A DNA stretch of 33,556 nucleotides, taken from positions 1 to 33,556 of the forward strand of contig JAZDMO010000014.1 in NCBI GenBank assembly GCA_043800905.1, written 5' to 3'. A program made the position numbers and the translations under genes. Below are positions 17,050-23,849 of the stretch, one piece after another (position 1 is the stretch's first letter; each line of letters begins with the position of its first letter). The notes under the pieces were generated by a model, which saw only the letters and a list, made by a program, of their open reading frames with translations, was not told the DNA's origin and made no database searches. The stretch is from JAHITU01 sp043800905. GTDB taxonomy: Bacteria > Patescibacteriota > Minisyncoccia > Phycocordibacterales > UBA12079.

Positions 17050-18303
17050 TTATTTATTTTTTAAAATTTCCCGAACTACTTCAGCGTCGTCCCATTCAAT
17101 TTTTGTGTTGTTAGGACCCATAATATAAGGGTCAGTGCCTTTTCCGGTGATTAAAATTACATCGCCAGAATTAGCTAGAGATATAGCTTTTTGAATTGCT
17201 TTTTTTCTATCTAAAATTTTTTCTAACGGTTTGTGAGAAATTCCTTCTGCAACCATTTCAATAATTTGTTGAGGATCTTCATCGTAAGGATCTTCGTTGG
17301 TTAAAATAATCTGATCACAATATTTATCAGCAATTTCTCCCATCACCTTTCTTTTCCAAGTATCGCGTCCTCCTCCACAATTTCCTAAGACACAGATTTT
17401 TCTTTGGGGGAAAGCCGAATAAAGTTTTTCCAATGAATCGGGTGTGTGGGCATAGTCTACAACTACAGTGAAATCTTGACCTTCTTTAATTTTTTCTACC
17501 CGACCACGAATCATTTTAAAGTTTTGAATTGCTATTTTAATTTTTTCAATTTCAATTCCTTGGTTTTGCGCGAATTTAATAGCAGACAAAATATTGAGAA
17601 TATTAAATTCTCCATTTAAAGGTGTTTCAAATTGGGTATTTTCGTAAGTAAAAACACTGCCATTATTTTTTAATTCAAAAGGTTGAGCTTCGGATAGGGA
17701 ATAGGTAATTTTGTTTTCAATATTAAAATCTAAAAAGAGGGAAGCTTCTTTGTCATCTGAATTTACGATAATACTTTTATCTTTTTTAGGAGAGTTTTCT
17801 AGAGCTTTAAAAATTTTTAATTTAGCTTCGCGGTATTTTTCATAGGAACCATGGGATTCAATATGTTCTGGTGCGAGATTGGTAAAAATTAAAGAATTTA
17901 ATGAAATAAATTTATGACGAAATTGTTTTGTGCCTTCAGATGTCATTTCTAAAATAACATAATCACATTTTTCATTTACTGCTTGGCGTAAAAATTTTTG
18001 GACAAAGAAACGCCCAGGCATAGTCATTTTGTATTTGTTAGGAGTAGATTTTTCTCCGACTTTAAAGCGTAAAGTTCCAGCCAAAGCGGTTTTGTAGCCA
18101 GCTTCTTCTAAAATTACATTAACTAGTTCAGTCACAGAAGTTTTGCCCTTAGTGCCGGTAATTCCAATAATAAAAATTTTTCTGGAAGGGAAACGGTAAA
18201 TTAGAGCTCCAAATAAAGCTAATAAATAGTGATAAATTGGCTGTCCCATTTTAAATAATTTGCTGGGAATAAATTTTTTGATTGTATGAAGTGTTTTTTC
18301 CAT
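17050..18303 (-). CDS. Mur ligase, MurE-like (UDP-MurNAc-tripeptide synthetase type), N-terminal domain missing
   Basis: A 417-residue ATP-dependent amide ligase of the Mur family. Walker A GTKGKTS is at 50-56, the central-domain motif TNLAPEHIESHGS at 141-153 and the C-terminal-domain segment DYAHTPDS at 283-290. This order and the DYAHTPDSLE segment fit MurE best, which adds the third residue of the stem peptide. Two features are odd. The ATP motif lies about 60 residues earlier than usual, so the N-terminal UMP-binding domain is reduced to a hydrophobic segment (about 22-46). The amino-acid-binding motif DNPR is replaced by EDPY (337-340 in TNEDPYDEDP). The substrate residue may therefore not be meso-diaminopimelate. 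A TAATAC box ends 6 bases before the ATG. Confidence 0.85.
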   Translation of the reverse strand: MEKTLHTIKKFIPSKLFKMGQPIYHYLLALFGALIYRFPSRKIFIIGITGTKGKTSVTELVNVILEEAGYKTALAGTLRFKVGEKSTPNKYKMTMPGRFFVQKFLRQAVNEKCDYVILEMTSEGTKQFRHKFISLNSLIFTNLAPEHIESHGSYEKYREAKLKIFKALENSPKKDKSIIVNSDDKEASLFLDFNIENKITYSLSEAQPFELKNNGSVFTYENTQFETPLNGEFNILNILSAIKFAQNQGIEIEKIKIAIQNFKMIRGRVEKIKEGQDFTVVVDYAHTPDSLEKLYSAFPQRKICVLGNCGGGRDTWKRKVMGEIADKYCDQIILTNEDPYDEDPQQIIEMVAEGISHKPLEKILDRKKAIQKAISLANSGDVILITGKGTDPYIMGPNNTKIEWDDAEVVREILKNK

Positions 18304-18345
18304 AGATATGTATTAAGTATATAGTATTACGTATTATGTATAAAG
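18304..18345. repeat. TTAATACATA-type tandem repeat upstream of the Mur ligase
   Basis: Minus-strand sequence just before the Mur ligase ATG is built of TAATAC words and ends TTAATACATATCTATGG, almost identical to the 16875 start (TTAATACATATTTATGG). The repeat may supply the -10 element. Confidence 0.5.
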
Positions 18346-18390
18346 GGATTTAAAAATATTAAAACATTATATATTCTCATACCCCCTTAA

Positions 18391-18419
18391 TTGACATTTA
18401 TTATGTTTGGTGTTAAAAT
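18391..18419 (+). promoter_or_regulatory. Consensus promoter of the 18478 orphan gene
   Basis: TTGACA (18391-18396), a 17-bp spacer and TGtTAAAAT-type -10 (18414-18419). The expected start near 18426 leaves an untranslated leader of about 50 nt containing a Shine-Dalgarno sequence. Confidence 0.75.
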
Positions 18420-18477
18420 AAAATAAGATGAAAATAGGTTCGTAGTTCATAAACAATCTAATAAAGGGAGAAATTTT

Positions 18478-18774
18478 ATGTCTTTTGGAGATTTCTTTAC
18501 AATCCTTACTTCTTTTTTGATTTTGTGGATATTTCATGAACAAGCGCTAATTATAAAGGAAACGAGAACAGAAATAGCGGAAAAGAAGAACATCCGAGAA
18601 TCCATAATACCAAAATGGGTAAAAGGTCTTTTGTTTATGGTTTTTCTAGTTTTTCCCACCCTGTTTTTAACCCGCCCTGTTTTTGATGTGCATAACGCTT
18701 TTTTTCTTTGTATTTTTTTTACTATAGGTTGGGGAGAGTTTGTTTGGGAAACTCTTCGTTACCATCCTTCTTAA
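18478..18774 (+). CDS. Orphan small membrane protein with Shine-Dalgarno start
   Basis: A 98-residue protein with three hydrophobic segments (about 3-22, 47-66 and 71-90) separated by a charged loop at 27-46. No family is recognised. It has a consensus promoter, AAAGGGAG about 7 bases before the ATG, and its own terminator at 18806-18840, so it is an independent unit between the Mur ligase and ruvA, which face the other way. The Shine-Dalgarno leader contrasts with the leaderless starts of the core genes. Confidence 0.65.
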   Translation: MSFGDFFTILTSFLILWIFHEQALIIKETRTEIAEKKNIRESIIPKWVKGLLFMVFLVFPTLFLTRPVFDVHNAFFLCIFFTIGWGEFVWETLRYHPS

Positions 18775-18805
18775 AAGAAGGAATAATATTAATCTAACCA
18801 AAATA

Positions 18806-18840
18806 ACCCCGATTCGTCTTGTATGAGTCGGGGTGTTTTT
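18806..18840 (+). terminator. Intrinsic terminator after the 18478 gene
   Basis: ACCCCGATTC / GAGTCGGGGT stem (18806-18815 and 18825-18834) followed by GTTTTTT. Confidence 0.85.
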
Positions 18841-18982
18841 TAAAATTTAATTTACTATCGCAGTTAACTGCGATAGTGCTGTTAATTTATAATTTTTAAT
18901 TCAAATTTTTAGGAATAGATTGCTATGTTAAGATTTTTTGTTTGAATTAAACAAAAAATCTTTCCTCGCAATGACGGGTTGA

Positions 18983-19558
18983 TTATTTTCCTAATATTTT
19001 GATTGCTTCTTTTACTTTTTCACCAATATCTATAATTTCCTTATCTATTTTTGATAGGGCAGAAGTGGCTTCGCGAGTAGAGTAACCTAAACCTTTTAAA
19101 GCTTCAATCGCATCCATTTCTTCTTGCATATTTGCATCAGGAGAAAAACCTTCAATCTTATCAATTTTATTTTTTAATTCTAAAATAATTTTTTGCGCGT
19201 TTTTTTGTCCAATTCCAGAAACTTTGGTTAGATAACTGGTGTCTTCAGATGAAATTGCAGAAATTAAAGTTTGCACAGTAGCAACATTTAAAATTCCTAA
19301 AGCGGTTTTTGGTCCGATTCCTGAGATGGTGATTAAAAGTGTAAAGAAATTTAACTCTGACTTTTCTATAAAACCATACAAATCCAAGGCAGTTTCTCGG
19401 ACAGAGAGATGAGTCCAAAAAGTCATTTCGTTTTTAGAATTTTTATATTTTTCTAAATTTTCAGTGGTGCTGAAAATTTTATAACCAACACCGTTTACAT
19501 TTAAGACAAAAAAATCCTTTTCTTGGTGGGTTATTTTACCTGTAAGTTGGGAAATCAT
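18983..19558 (-). CDS. ruvA: Holliday junction branch migration protein RuvA
   Basis: A 191-residue RuvA of usual length. Domain I (about 1-64) is the OB fold with LTGKI and VNGVGYKI. Domain II has two helix-hairpin-helix motifs, ISGIGPKTALGIL (78-90) and VSGIGQKNAQKIIL (113-126). The C-terminal domain III (about 146-191), with ALKGLGYSTREA, is the RuvB-binding part. It forms the tetramer that holds four-way junctions for RuvB. On the minus strand TGtTATAAT ends 6 bases before the ATG, supporting the start and a leaderless mRNA. Its partners ruvB and ruvC lie 13-15 kb away. Confidence 0.95.
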   Translation of the reverse strand: MISQLTGKITHQEKDFFVLNVNGVGYKIFSTTENLEKYKNSKNEMTFWTHLSVRETALDLYGFIEKSELNFFTLLITISGIGPKTALGILNVATVQTLISAISSEDTSYLTKVSGIGQKNAQKIILELKNKIDKIEGFSPDANMQEEMDAIEALKGLGYSTREATSALSKIDKEIIDIGEKVKEAIKILGK

Positions 19559-19582
19559 GTTGTTATTATAACATAATAATGA

Positions 19583-19684
19583 GTATTAAGTATCATGTAT
19601 TATGTATTATGGACGGATTTTGCAAAGTAAAATCCGTTAATTTAATTTGAAAATACTTAATACATAATACTTAATACATAATAC
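19583..19684. repeat. Large inverted repeat of TATTAAGTATTATG words
   Basis: Left arm (about 19583-19610) and right arm (about 19653-19684) are inverted copies of the TTAATACATAATAC word, flanking a smaller GGATTTTGC...AAAATCC hairpin. The same word is upstream of 16875 and 18303. It could be a miniature inverted-repeat element or a local expansion; no coding capacity is seen. Confidence 0.55.
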
Positions 19685-19729
19685 AAAAAATCAAGAATAT
19701 TTTAATTTAGAGATTTTTAAGTAAAGTAT

Positions 19730-19758
19730 TTGATTTTCTCAGAGAATTAATGTAATAT
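19730..19758 (+). promoter_or_regulatory. rpsT promoter
   Basis: TTGATT (19730-19735), 17-bp spacer, TAATAT (19753-19758). The ATG follows 10 bases later, so the mRNA should be leaderless or nearly so. Confidence 0.6.
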
Positions 19759-19768
19759 AACCACTGTT

Positions 19769-20035
19769 ATGCCAATGATTCAATCAGCTAAAAAAGCCCT
19801 AAGAGGCTCAAATAGAAAACGAGTTTTTAATTTACATCGTAAAAGAGTCATGAAAGACTCTATTAAGGTTGTGAATAAATTAGTATTGGATAAAAATAAA
19901 GACGAAGCTAATAAAAAATTATCAGAAGCTTATAAGGCAATTGATAAAGCTATGAAACGAGGGGTAATCAAGAAAAATACCGCTGCCCGAAAGAAATCGA
20001 CCTTATCTCGTTTTATTAAAAATATTTCTAAGTAA
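19769..20035 (+). CDS. rpsT: 30S ribosomal protein S20
   Basis: An 88-residue, very basic, all-helical protein of normal S20 length. The N-terminal SAKKALRGSNRKRVFN segment, the central conserved part with LDKNKDEANKKLSEAYKAIDKA, and KRGVIKKNTAARKKSTLSRFI near the C terminus are typical. It binds 16S rRNA in the body of the small subunit. It has its own promoter and a hairpin terminator right after it, so it is expressed alone. No Shine-Dalgarno sequence precedes the start. Confidence 0.93.
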   Translation: MPMIQSAKKALRGSNRKRVFNLHRKRVMKDSIKVVNKLVLDKNKDEANKKLSEAYKAIDKAMKRGVIKKNTAARKKSTLSRFIKNISK

Positions 20036-20046
20036 ACAAAATGAAA

Positions 20047-20078
20047 AAATACTTGCTCCTTGAGCAGGTATTTTTTTA
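20047..20078 (+). terminator. rpsT terminator
   Basis: AAATACTTGCTC / GAGCAGGTATTT stem (20047-20058 and 20062-20073) followed by T runs. Confidence 0.85.
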
Positions 20079-20110
20079 TTTATTTTTTTATCTATGTTAA
20101 AATTAAATTA

Positions 20111-21010
20111 ATGAATAACCAGTTTTTTAGTTCTACAAAATTTATTTTAGCCGTGGTTGGTTCTGTTTTTATATTATTTAATTTTTTTGAGTTTTGGTTT
20201 TTTAAATCCACAGTGACAAATTTTAATAATATTTTAGAAACCCACAGCGCTTCTTTAAGAGATCTTGAAACTAAGGTTAGTTCTTTAGAAAAAACTGGTG
20301 GGCAAAATTTAATGAAATTAGAATATTCTTTGTTGGATGAAAAGGGGAAGAGGGTTTTTTCTGGTTTAGATTTAGAACAAAAAGTTTCTGAGGTTGAAGG
20401 GGGAAATGCTACGAATATAATAAATCAATGGGGTTCTTATGTTGTTTATGTAGAGTGTGATTTTTCAAATACTGAAACAGGAGAAGTAACTTCTATATCT
20501 AACGGTTCTGGTCTTTTAACTCAAGAATCAAATCTTTCGGTTTTAGTTTTAACAAATAAACATGTTGTTTCAGAATCGGAAAAAATAACTAAGGAGTGTC
20601 GAGTGGTTTTTCCTAAGGATAATTTGTTTATTCGATCTAGTGAAGTTTTAGTAGTAAATGATGATTTAGATTGGGGAATTATTAGAATTGATTTAGAAGA
20701 TCCTTTTTTAGATAAATTAATGGAAACCCCTCCTTATATTTGTTCTAAACAGCCAGAATTGGGTGATAAAGTAGTTATTTTAGGTTATCCAACTATTGGT
20801 GATGAATATAATGTGACTGCCACAGAAGGAATTATTTCTGGTTTTGATAATAATTATTTTATTACTTCTGCTAAGGTAGAACAGGGAAATTCTGGAGGAG
20901 CGGCGATTTCTTTAAAAAATAATTGTTATTTAGGAACTCCAACTTTTTCTAAAAAAGGAGAATTAGAGTCTTTGGCTCGAATTTTAGATGTGAGTGTTTT
21001 AATGAAATAA
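20111..21010 (+). CDS. Membrane-anchored trypsin-like serine protease
   Basis: A 299-residue protease. A hydrophobic anchor lies at about 10-32, followed by a helical, coiled-coil-prone stretch (about 35-65). The chymotrypsin-fold domain has the triad His151 in LTNKHVV, Asp187 in DLDWGI and Ser261 in QGNSGGAAIS. It resembles HtrA/DegP proteases in its core, but no PDZ domain follows, so it would not have typical HtrA regulation. It probably works outside the membrane. A frame extends upstream to 20060 but would overlap the rpsT terminator; a TGtTAAAAT box ends 7 bases before the ATG at 20111, which decides the start. Confidence 0.85.
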   Translation: MNNQFFSSTKFILAVVGSVFILFNFFEFWFFKSTVTNFNNILETHSASLRDLETKVSSLEKTGGQNLMKLEYSLLDEKGKRVFSGLDLEQKVSEVEGGNATNIINQWGSYVVYVECDFSNTETGEVTSISNGSGLLTQESNLSVLVLTNKHVVSESEKITKECRVVFPKDNLFIRSSEVLVVNDDLDWGIIRIDLEDPFLDKLMETPPYICSKQPELGDKVVILGYPTIGDEYNVTATEGIISGFDNNYFITSAKVEQGNSGGAAISLKNNCYLGTPTFSKKGELESLARILDVSVLMK

Positions 21011-21041
21011 TTTTTACTATTTTTATAAATAAGCGTTCTCC

Positions 21042-21074
21042 TTGGCAAAAAGTAAAAGTCTTCTATAATAGAAG
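21042..21074 (+). promoter_or_regulatory. Promoter of the 21135 orphan gene with palindromic -10
   Basis: TTGGCA (21042-21047), 16-bp spacer, TATAAT (21064-21069). The -10 is the centre of a perfect palindrome CTTCTAT-A-ATAGAAG (21060-21074), which could be an operator. Confidence 0.6.
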
Positions 21075-21134
21075 ATAGGTTTGTTTTCAGTCCTTTGATT
21101 TAAAAGGATTTATTTTATTTATAAAGGGGGTTTT

Positions 21135-21635
21135 ATGGATTCTCGTTTTCTTTGGAGAAATTGGTTAATGATAGCTGAAACTAAAGATTGTTCTTTGAGA
21201 AAGTCTTTAATTTCAGCTGATTGTGTAAACTTAAGAAAGCTTGCTGATATTTTCCCAGATTTTTTTCTAAAAGAGGGGGAACCTTATGGAAAATTAACCC
21301 AAACACAACTTCTTTTTTTAGCTAAAGAAATTAATAAACAAGAGGGAATCCTAAATATGATTTGGGAAACCTCGATACCTTATAAATTTTTTTGGTTTAA
21401 AGGGGAGTGTTTTGAAGGGGTTCGGGGAGCGCCACGTCTTTGTGGTGAAAAATTTAATCACCGAATTTTCGGTGAATTAGATCGTTTTTTGTGTTCCATC
21501 GAAGAGAGGGGAAATATTTTTAAATATCGAGATTTTGATTGGTTGGTTTTAGGGAACCGTTTTCGTTTGGGTGATGGTATTCACCCCAGCCGACATTCTT
21601 TAATTGCGGTTAATACAGAAACTTTAATGAGGTAA
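21135..21635 (+). CDS. Orphan soluble protein with Shine-Dalgarno start
   Basis: A 166-residue soluble protein of unknown family, rich in aromatic residues, with five Cys and segments such as FRLGDGIHPSRHS near the C terminus. It has a near-consensus promoter, a roughly 60-nt leader containing a small TCCTTT...AAAGGA hairpin, AAAGGGGG before the ATG and a strong terminator (21659-21687). As with the other orphan genes at 12850, 13166, 15480 and 18478, it is a complete stand-alone expression unit. Several reads of C and G-rich codons suggest a composition slightly unlike the core genes. Confidence 0.65.
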   Translation: MDSRFLWRNWLMIAETKDCSLRKSLISADCVNLRKLADIFPDFFLKEGEPYGKLTQTQLLFLAKEINKQEGILNMIWETSIPYKFFWFKGECFEGVRGAPRLCGEKFNHRIFGELDRFLCSIEERGNIFKYRDFDWLVLGNRFRLGDGIHPSRHSLIAVNTETLMR

Positions 21636-21658
21636 TTATTATGAATTCGGCTTTTTGA

Positions 21659-21700
21659 GGGCTTAGACAGATTTTTTGTCTAAGCCCTTGTTTTATTTTG
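21659..21700 (+). terminator. Intrinsic terminator after the 21135 gene
   Basis: Perfect 11-bp stem GGGCTTAGACA / TGTCTAAGCCC (21659-21669 and 21677-21687), then TTGTTTTATTTT. Confidence 0.88.
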
Positions 21701-21720
21701 GTTTTTTATTATGTATCTTT

Positions 21721-21860
21721 ACAGTACGGCTCGAAATCATTTTCTGAAAAATTCCTGACGGCTCGGGTGTGGCGGAAGGAGGGGGTTGGGGGGGGTGAAT
21801 TTTTACCCGCTCTCGCTTTCCGCTGCCACCAAGATTCGTGCCAATACTATTGGCATGCTG
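21721..21860. repeat. G-run rich inverted repeat at the end of the PH-domain island
   Basis: Two ACGGCTCG words (about 21726 and 21759), the second preceded by TTCCTG as in the TCCTGACGG core of the tRNA-linked elements, then GTGGCGGAAGG and a run of G tracts (GGAGGGGG and 7-8 G), later answered by CTTTCCGCTGCCACC. A TGCCAATA/TATTGGCA hairpin follows (about 21840-21856). It looks like a degenerate relative of the tRNA-tail elements, but no matching tRNA tail can be named. Confidence 0.4.
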
Positions 21861-21869
21861 CATAGAATT

Positions 21870-22484
21870 TTATAATCCTGACTGGCTATCCTCAATCGGA
21901 TTTTCTTTCATCTTTTGTAAAACAATACCTTTTAGAATTTCCACGTTTACTTTAGTAAGGCCAGGAATACTGACTTTATTACCAGAAAATCCGATCATTT
22001 CCATCTGTTGTCGCCTTTGGTTACCAATACGCAATCCAAAAACTTTTTGTTCCTGTTGATTATCTATGTTGGTTCCTCCTTGTGAGGCATTTTCAATAGT
22101 CAAAGAAGCGAGTCCAAAAATACGGTCGAACAAATCTTGTTTAACAAAAAGGTTTTGGATTACTTCGTAAGGAATATACCGCTGTTGTCTTGAAAAAATA
22201 CCTTGTCGCAAAGTTAAAAACTGCGGTTCAATAGAATAGTGAAATGTTGCTCTGCGCAGTATCGCTATAATTAAGCTAAATGATATCATGGCAATATAAA
22301 TCCAAAAGTAAATCTGGAGTTCAGGGTCTTTAGATAAGCTCTTCCAAAGAGAAAGGTTCTCATATCCACTACTCCAATAAAAGAAAACGCCAATAATTAT
22401 AAAAACTATTAAAGAACTAATTATAGATTTAAGTATCCATAATCTTTGAACCGGATAATCTTTTTCTGTAATAATTCTGTCCAT
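21870..22484 (-). CDS. PH-domain membrane protein (bPH_2/YdbS-like), downstream copy
   Basis: A 204-residue protein with two membrane segments (about 17-37 and 54-74) followed by a bacterial PH (DUF304/bPH_2) domain at about 80-165, with PQFLTLRQGIFSRQQRYIPYEVIQNLFVKQDLFDRIFGL. This matches the conserved IPYERIQDVxVxQxxxDRIFGL block of YdbS/YdbT-like proteins. The role of these proteins is unclear; in Bacillus they are linked to resistance to membrane stress. It starts 6 bases after the end of a related gene, so the two are an operon of paralogues likely to work as a pair. Confidence 0.85.
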   Translation of the reverse strand: MDRIITEKDYPVQRLWILKSIISSLIVFIIIGVFFYWSSGYENLSLWKSLSKDPELQIYFWIYIAMISFSLIIAILRRATFHYSIEPQFLTLRQGIFSRQQRYIPYEVIQNLFVKQDLFDRIFGLASLTIENASQGGTNIDNQQEQKVFGLRIGNQRRQQMEMIGFSGNKVSIPGLTKVNVEILKGIVLQKMKENPIEDSQSGL

Positions 22485-22489
22485 AGATT

Positions 22490-23080
22490 TTAAGATATTG
22501 GATTATTAGTTGGAGGATTTACTCGGTTTTTGCTAATTCTCTGTTTTACAGTCTCAAGGAGAGCATCGCGTAATCCTTCCGCTGCTTGTTTTTCTACGCC
22601 GTCTACGTGCGCTTCCATTCCAGAAGAAACAGTTGCACTTGATAAGTGAACATCGTAAAGACCGAAAATTCTATCGAGCAAATCTTGGTCAACATAAACA
22701 TCTTGAATACGTTCGTATGGAAGTGTGATTTCTCGCGGCGTAATTGGTCCTTTTTTGATTTGAATAAAATCCGGTGTTAAATCATAAAAGTAAACCGTAA
22801 AGTACCAACGTTGATAAAAATATGTTAAGAGAATTACAACAAACAGAAATCCGAAAATCCCAAATGTTGCTGTGTCTAACCAACCTATTACCTCTTGGCC
22901 GATTGAGTCAAGTATAAATGCTAAAAATCCCCAAATAACAAGCAATAAAATTGTAATGGTAATCGTGCTTGCTATTGTTTTTTTTATAATCTTTTTGTAG
23001 CTCAACGGAAACTGTTCTCTTGTTTTACTTTGTGCTATTCGCATATTTTTTTTCTTAAATGTTAATTTATTTAACGACAT
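22490..23080 (-). CDS. PH-domain membrane protein (bPH_2/YdbS-like), upstream copy
   Basis: A 196-residue paralogue of the next gene. Two membrane segments (about 36-58 and 72-92) precede a bPH_2 domain with ITLPYERIQDVYVDQDLLDRIFGLYDV (about 117-143). The start may be the first ATG given here or the inner ATG at MRIAQSK 12 codons on; a TATAAG box lies only 2 bases before the first ATG, which leaves this open. The XRE-type regulator remnant lies directly upstream in the same orientation and may have been the regulator of this pair. Confidence 0.82.
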   Translation of the reverse strand: MSLNKLTFKKKNMRIAQSKTREQFPLSYKKIIKKTIASTITITILLLVIWGFLAFILDSIGQEVIGWLDTATFGIFGFLFVVILLTYFYQRWYFTVYFYDLTPDFIQIKKGPITPREITLPYERIQDVYVDQDLLDRIFGLYDVHLSSATVSSGMEAHVDGVEKQAAEGLRDALLETVKQRISKNRVNPPTNNPIS

Positions 23081-23115
23081 TACTTATAGTTTACTCCCCA
23101 ACACTTTTCACAATA

Positions 23116-23331
23116 TCAATTATCGTTAATTAAATCATCAACCTTGACCTCAAGAGCTTTCGCAATCTTTTTTAATATATTAAGTCGAGGGTTGAGATTT
23201 TTGCCCTGTTCAATTTTGATAATCGTGTTATTGGCTATATCGGCGAGTTTTGCGATCCGATCTTACAAAAGTCCTTTCCTTTTCCTCAACTTTTTTAGAT
23301 TTTTTGAAAGTGGATAATCTTGTTTTGCCAT
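23116..23331 (-). pseudogene. XRE-family HTH regulator broken by one nonsense codon
   Basis: Read on the minus strand, ATG at 23331 opens a 71-codon frame with an internal TAA at 23263-23265 and a TGA stop at 23116. Ignoring the TAA, the protein reads as a typical small HTH_3 regulator: NLKKLRKRKGLL, stop, DRIAKLADIANNTIIKIEQGKN, then a third part ending in IAKALEVKVDDLI. Where family members have Gln (usually followed by acidic or Glu residues), a CAA to TAA change explains the stop. The frame is intact on both sides, so the damage is recent or a sequencing error. It stands upstream of the PH-domain pair. Confidence 0.8.
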
Positions 23332-23440
23332 AAGTAATTTTTTATAGTACTAAAAAGTTTTAGTATACGAGTATACGAAAAATTTTAGTATCATTAATAC
23401 TCTACTACAAAACATGATTATCCACAAAGGGAATAAAAAA

Positions 23441-23633
23441 TTTATTGTGTGCCCTCGGTAGGAGTCTGTCAGCTTCGCTGGATATTTTTGTTCACTTCGT
23501 TCCAAAAATATCTCAGCTACCCGACCCGCGCTCGCTCTGCCTTGCTTCACTGCGTTCCGCAAAACTTCGTGCAGAGCTCGGTTCGATTCCTACACAAAAG
23601 CAAAGCAGTTTGCTTTTTCTCAGGCACAATAAA
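23441..23633. repeat. tRNA-tail hairpin element, Arg copy
   Basis: Lies on the 3' side of tRNA-Arg(GCG). The left end TTATTGTGTGCCCTCGGTAG is the antisense of the tRNA tail; the right end GGTTCGATTCCTAC plus GGCACAATAA is the sense tail, split by an inserted stem-loop (about 23595-23620, AAAGCAAA/TTTGCTTT arms). Inside is a hairpin GGATATTTTTG...CAAAAATATCT and CTTCGCTG/CACTTCGTT-type words. The architecture equals the Lys, Ser and Val copies, though the core sequence differs. Confidence 0.72.
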
Positions 23634-23637
23634 AAAA

Positions 23638-23660
23638 ACAGATTAAAATAATCTGTATTT
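23638..23660. terminator. Bidirectional terminator between tRNA-Arg(GCG) and its tail element
   Basis: ACAGATTA / TAATCTGT stem (23638-23645 and 23649-23656) with A runs on the left and T runs on the right. It ends the minus-strand tRNA transcript before the element. Confidence 0.75.
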
Positions 23661-23668
23661 TTTTATTG

Positions 23669-23740
23669 TGCCCTCGGTAGGAATCGAACCTACATTACGA
23701 GTTCCGCAAACTCGTGTTCTATCCATTGAACTACGAGGAC
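23669..23740 (-). tRNA. tRNA-Arg (anticodon GCG)
   Basis: Complete cloverleaf on the minus strand: acceptor GTCCTCG/CGAGGGC, D arm GTTCAATGGATAGAAC, anticodon loop TTGCGGA between CGAGT and ACTCG, T arm GTAGGTTCGATTCCTAC, discriminator A, no CCA encoded. Confidence 0.93.
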
Positions 23741-23792
23741 ATTTTCCTAAATTTTTAAACCTAACCTTACAAACAATATTACTTTTGTTTAT

Positions 23793-23849
23793 ATCCATTG
23801 TCCGTCCTAGACGGATCAGCTTTGGGCTGAAACTACGAGGACATTTTTT
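23793..23849 (-). repeat. Partial copy of the tRNA-Arg 5' end with a 30-nt double-hairpin insertion
   Basis: Read on the minus strand, the tRNA-Arg first 12 bases GTCCTCGTAGTT and its upstream AAAATGT recur. They are interrupted by 30 bases at 23801-23830 that form two perfect hairpins (TCAGC/GCTGA and TCCGTC/GACGGA). The tRNA sequence then resumes with CAATGGATA before diverging. So the 5' side of this tRNA also has a hairpin-interrupted partial copy. Confidence 0.75.

Noticed and set aside
20060..20110. Upstream extension of the serine protease from a non-ATG start
   Set aside because: It would begin inside the rpsT terminator; a TGtTAAAAT box 7 bases before the ATG at 20111 marks the real start.
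23263..23265. TAA read as an amino acid (recoded stop)
   Set aside because: All other genes use TAA as a normal stop, so a nonsense mutation in the XRE gene is far simpler.
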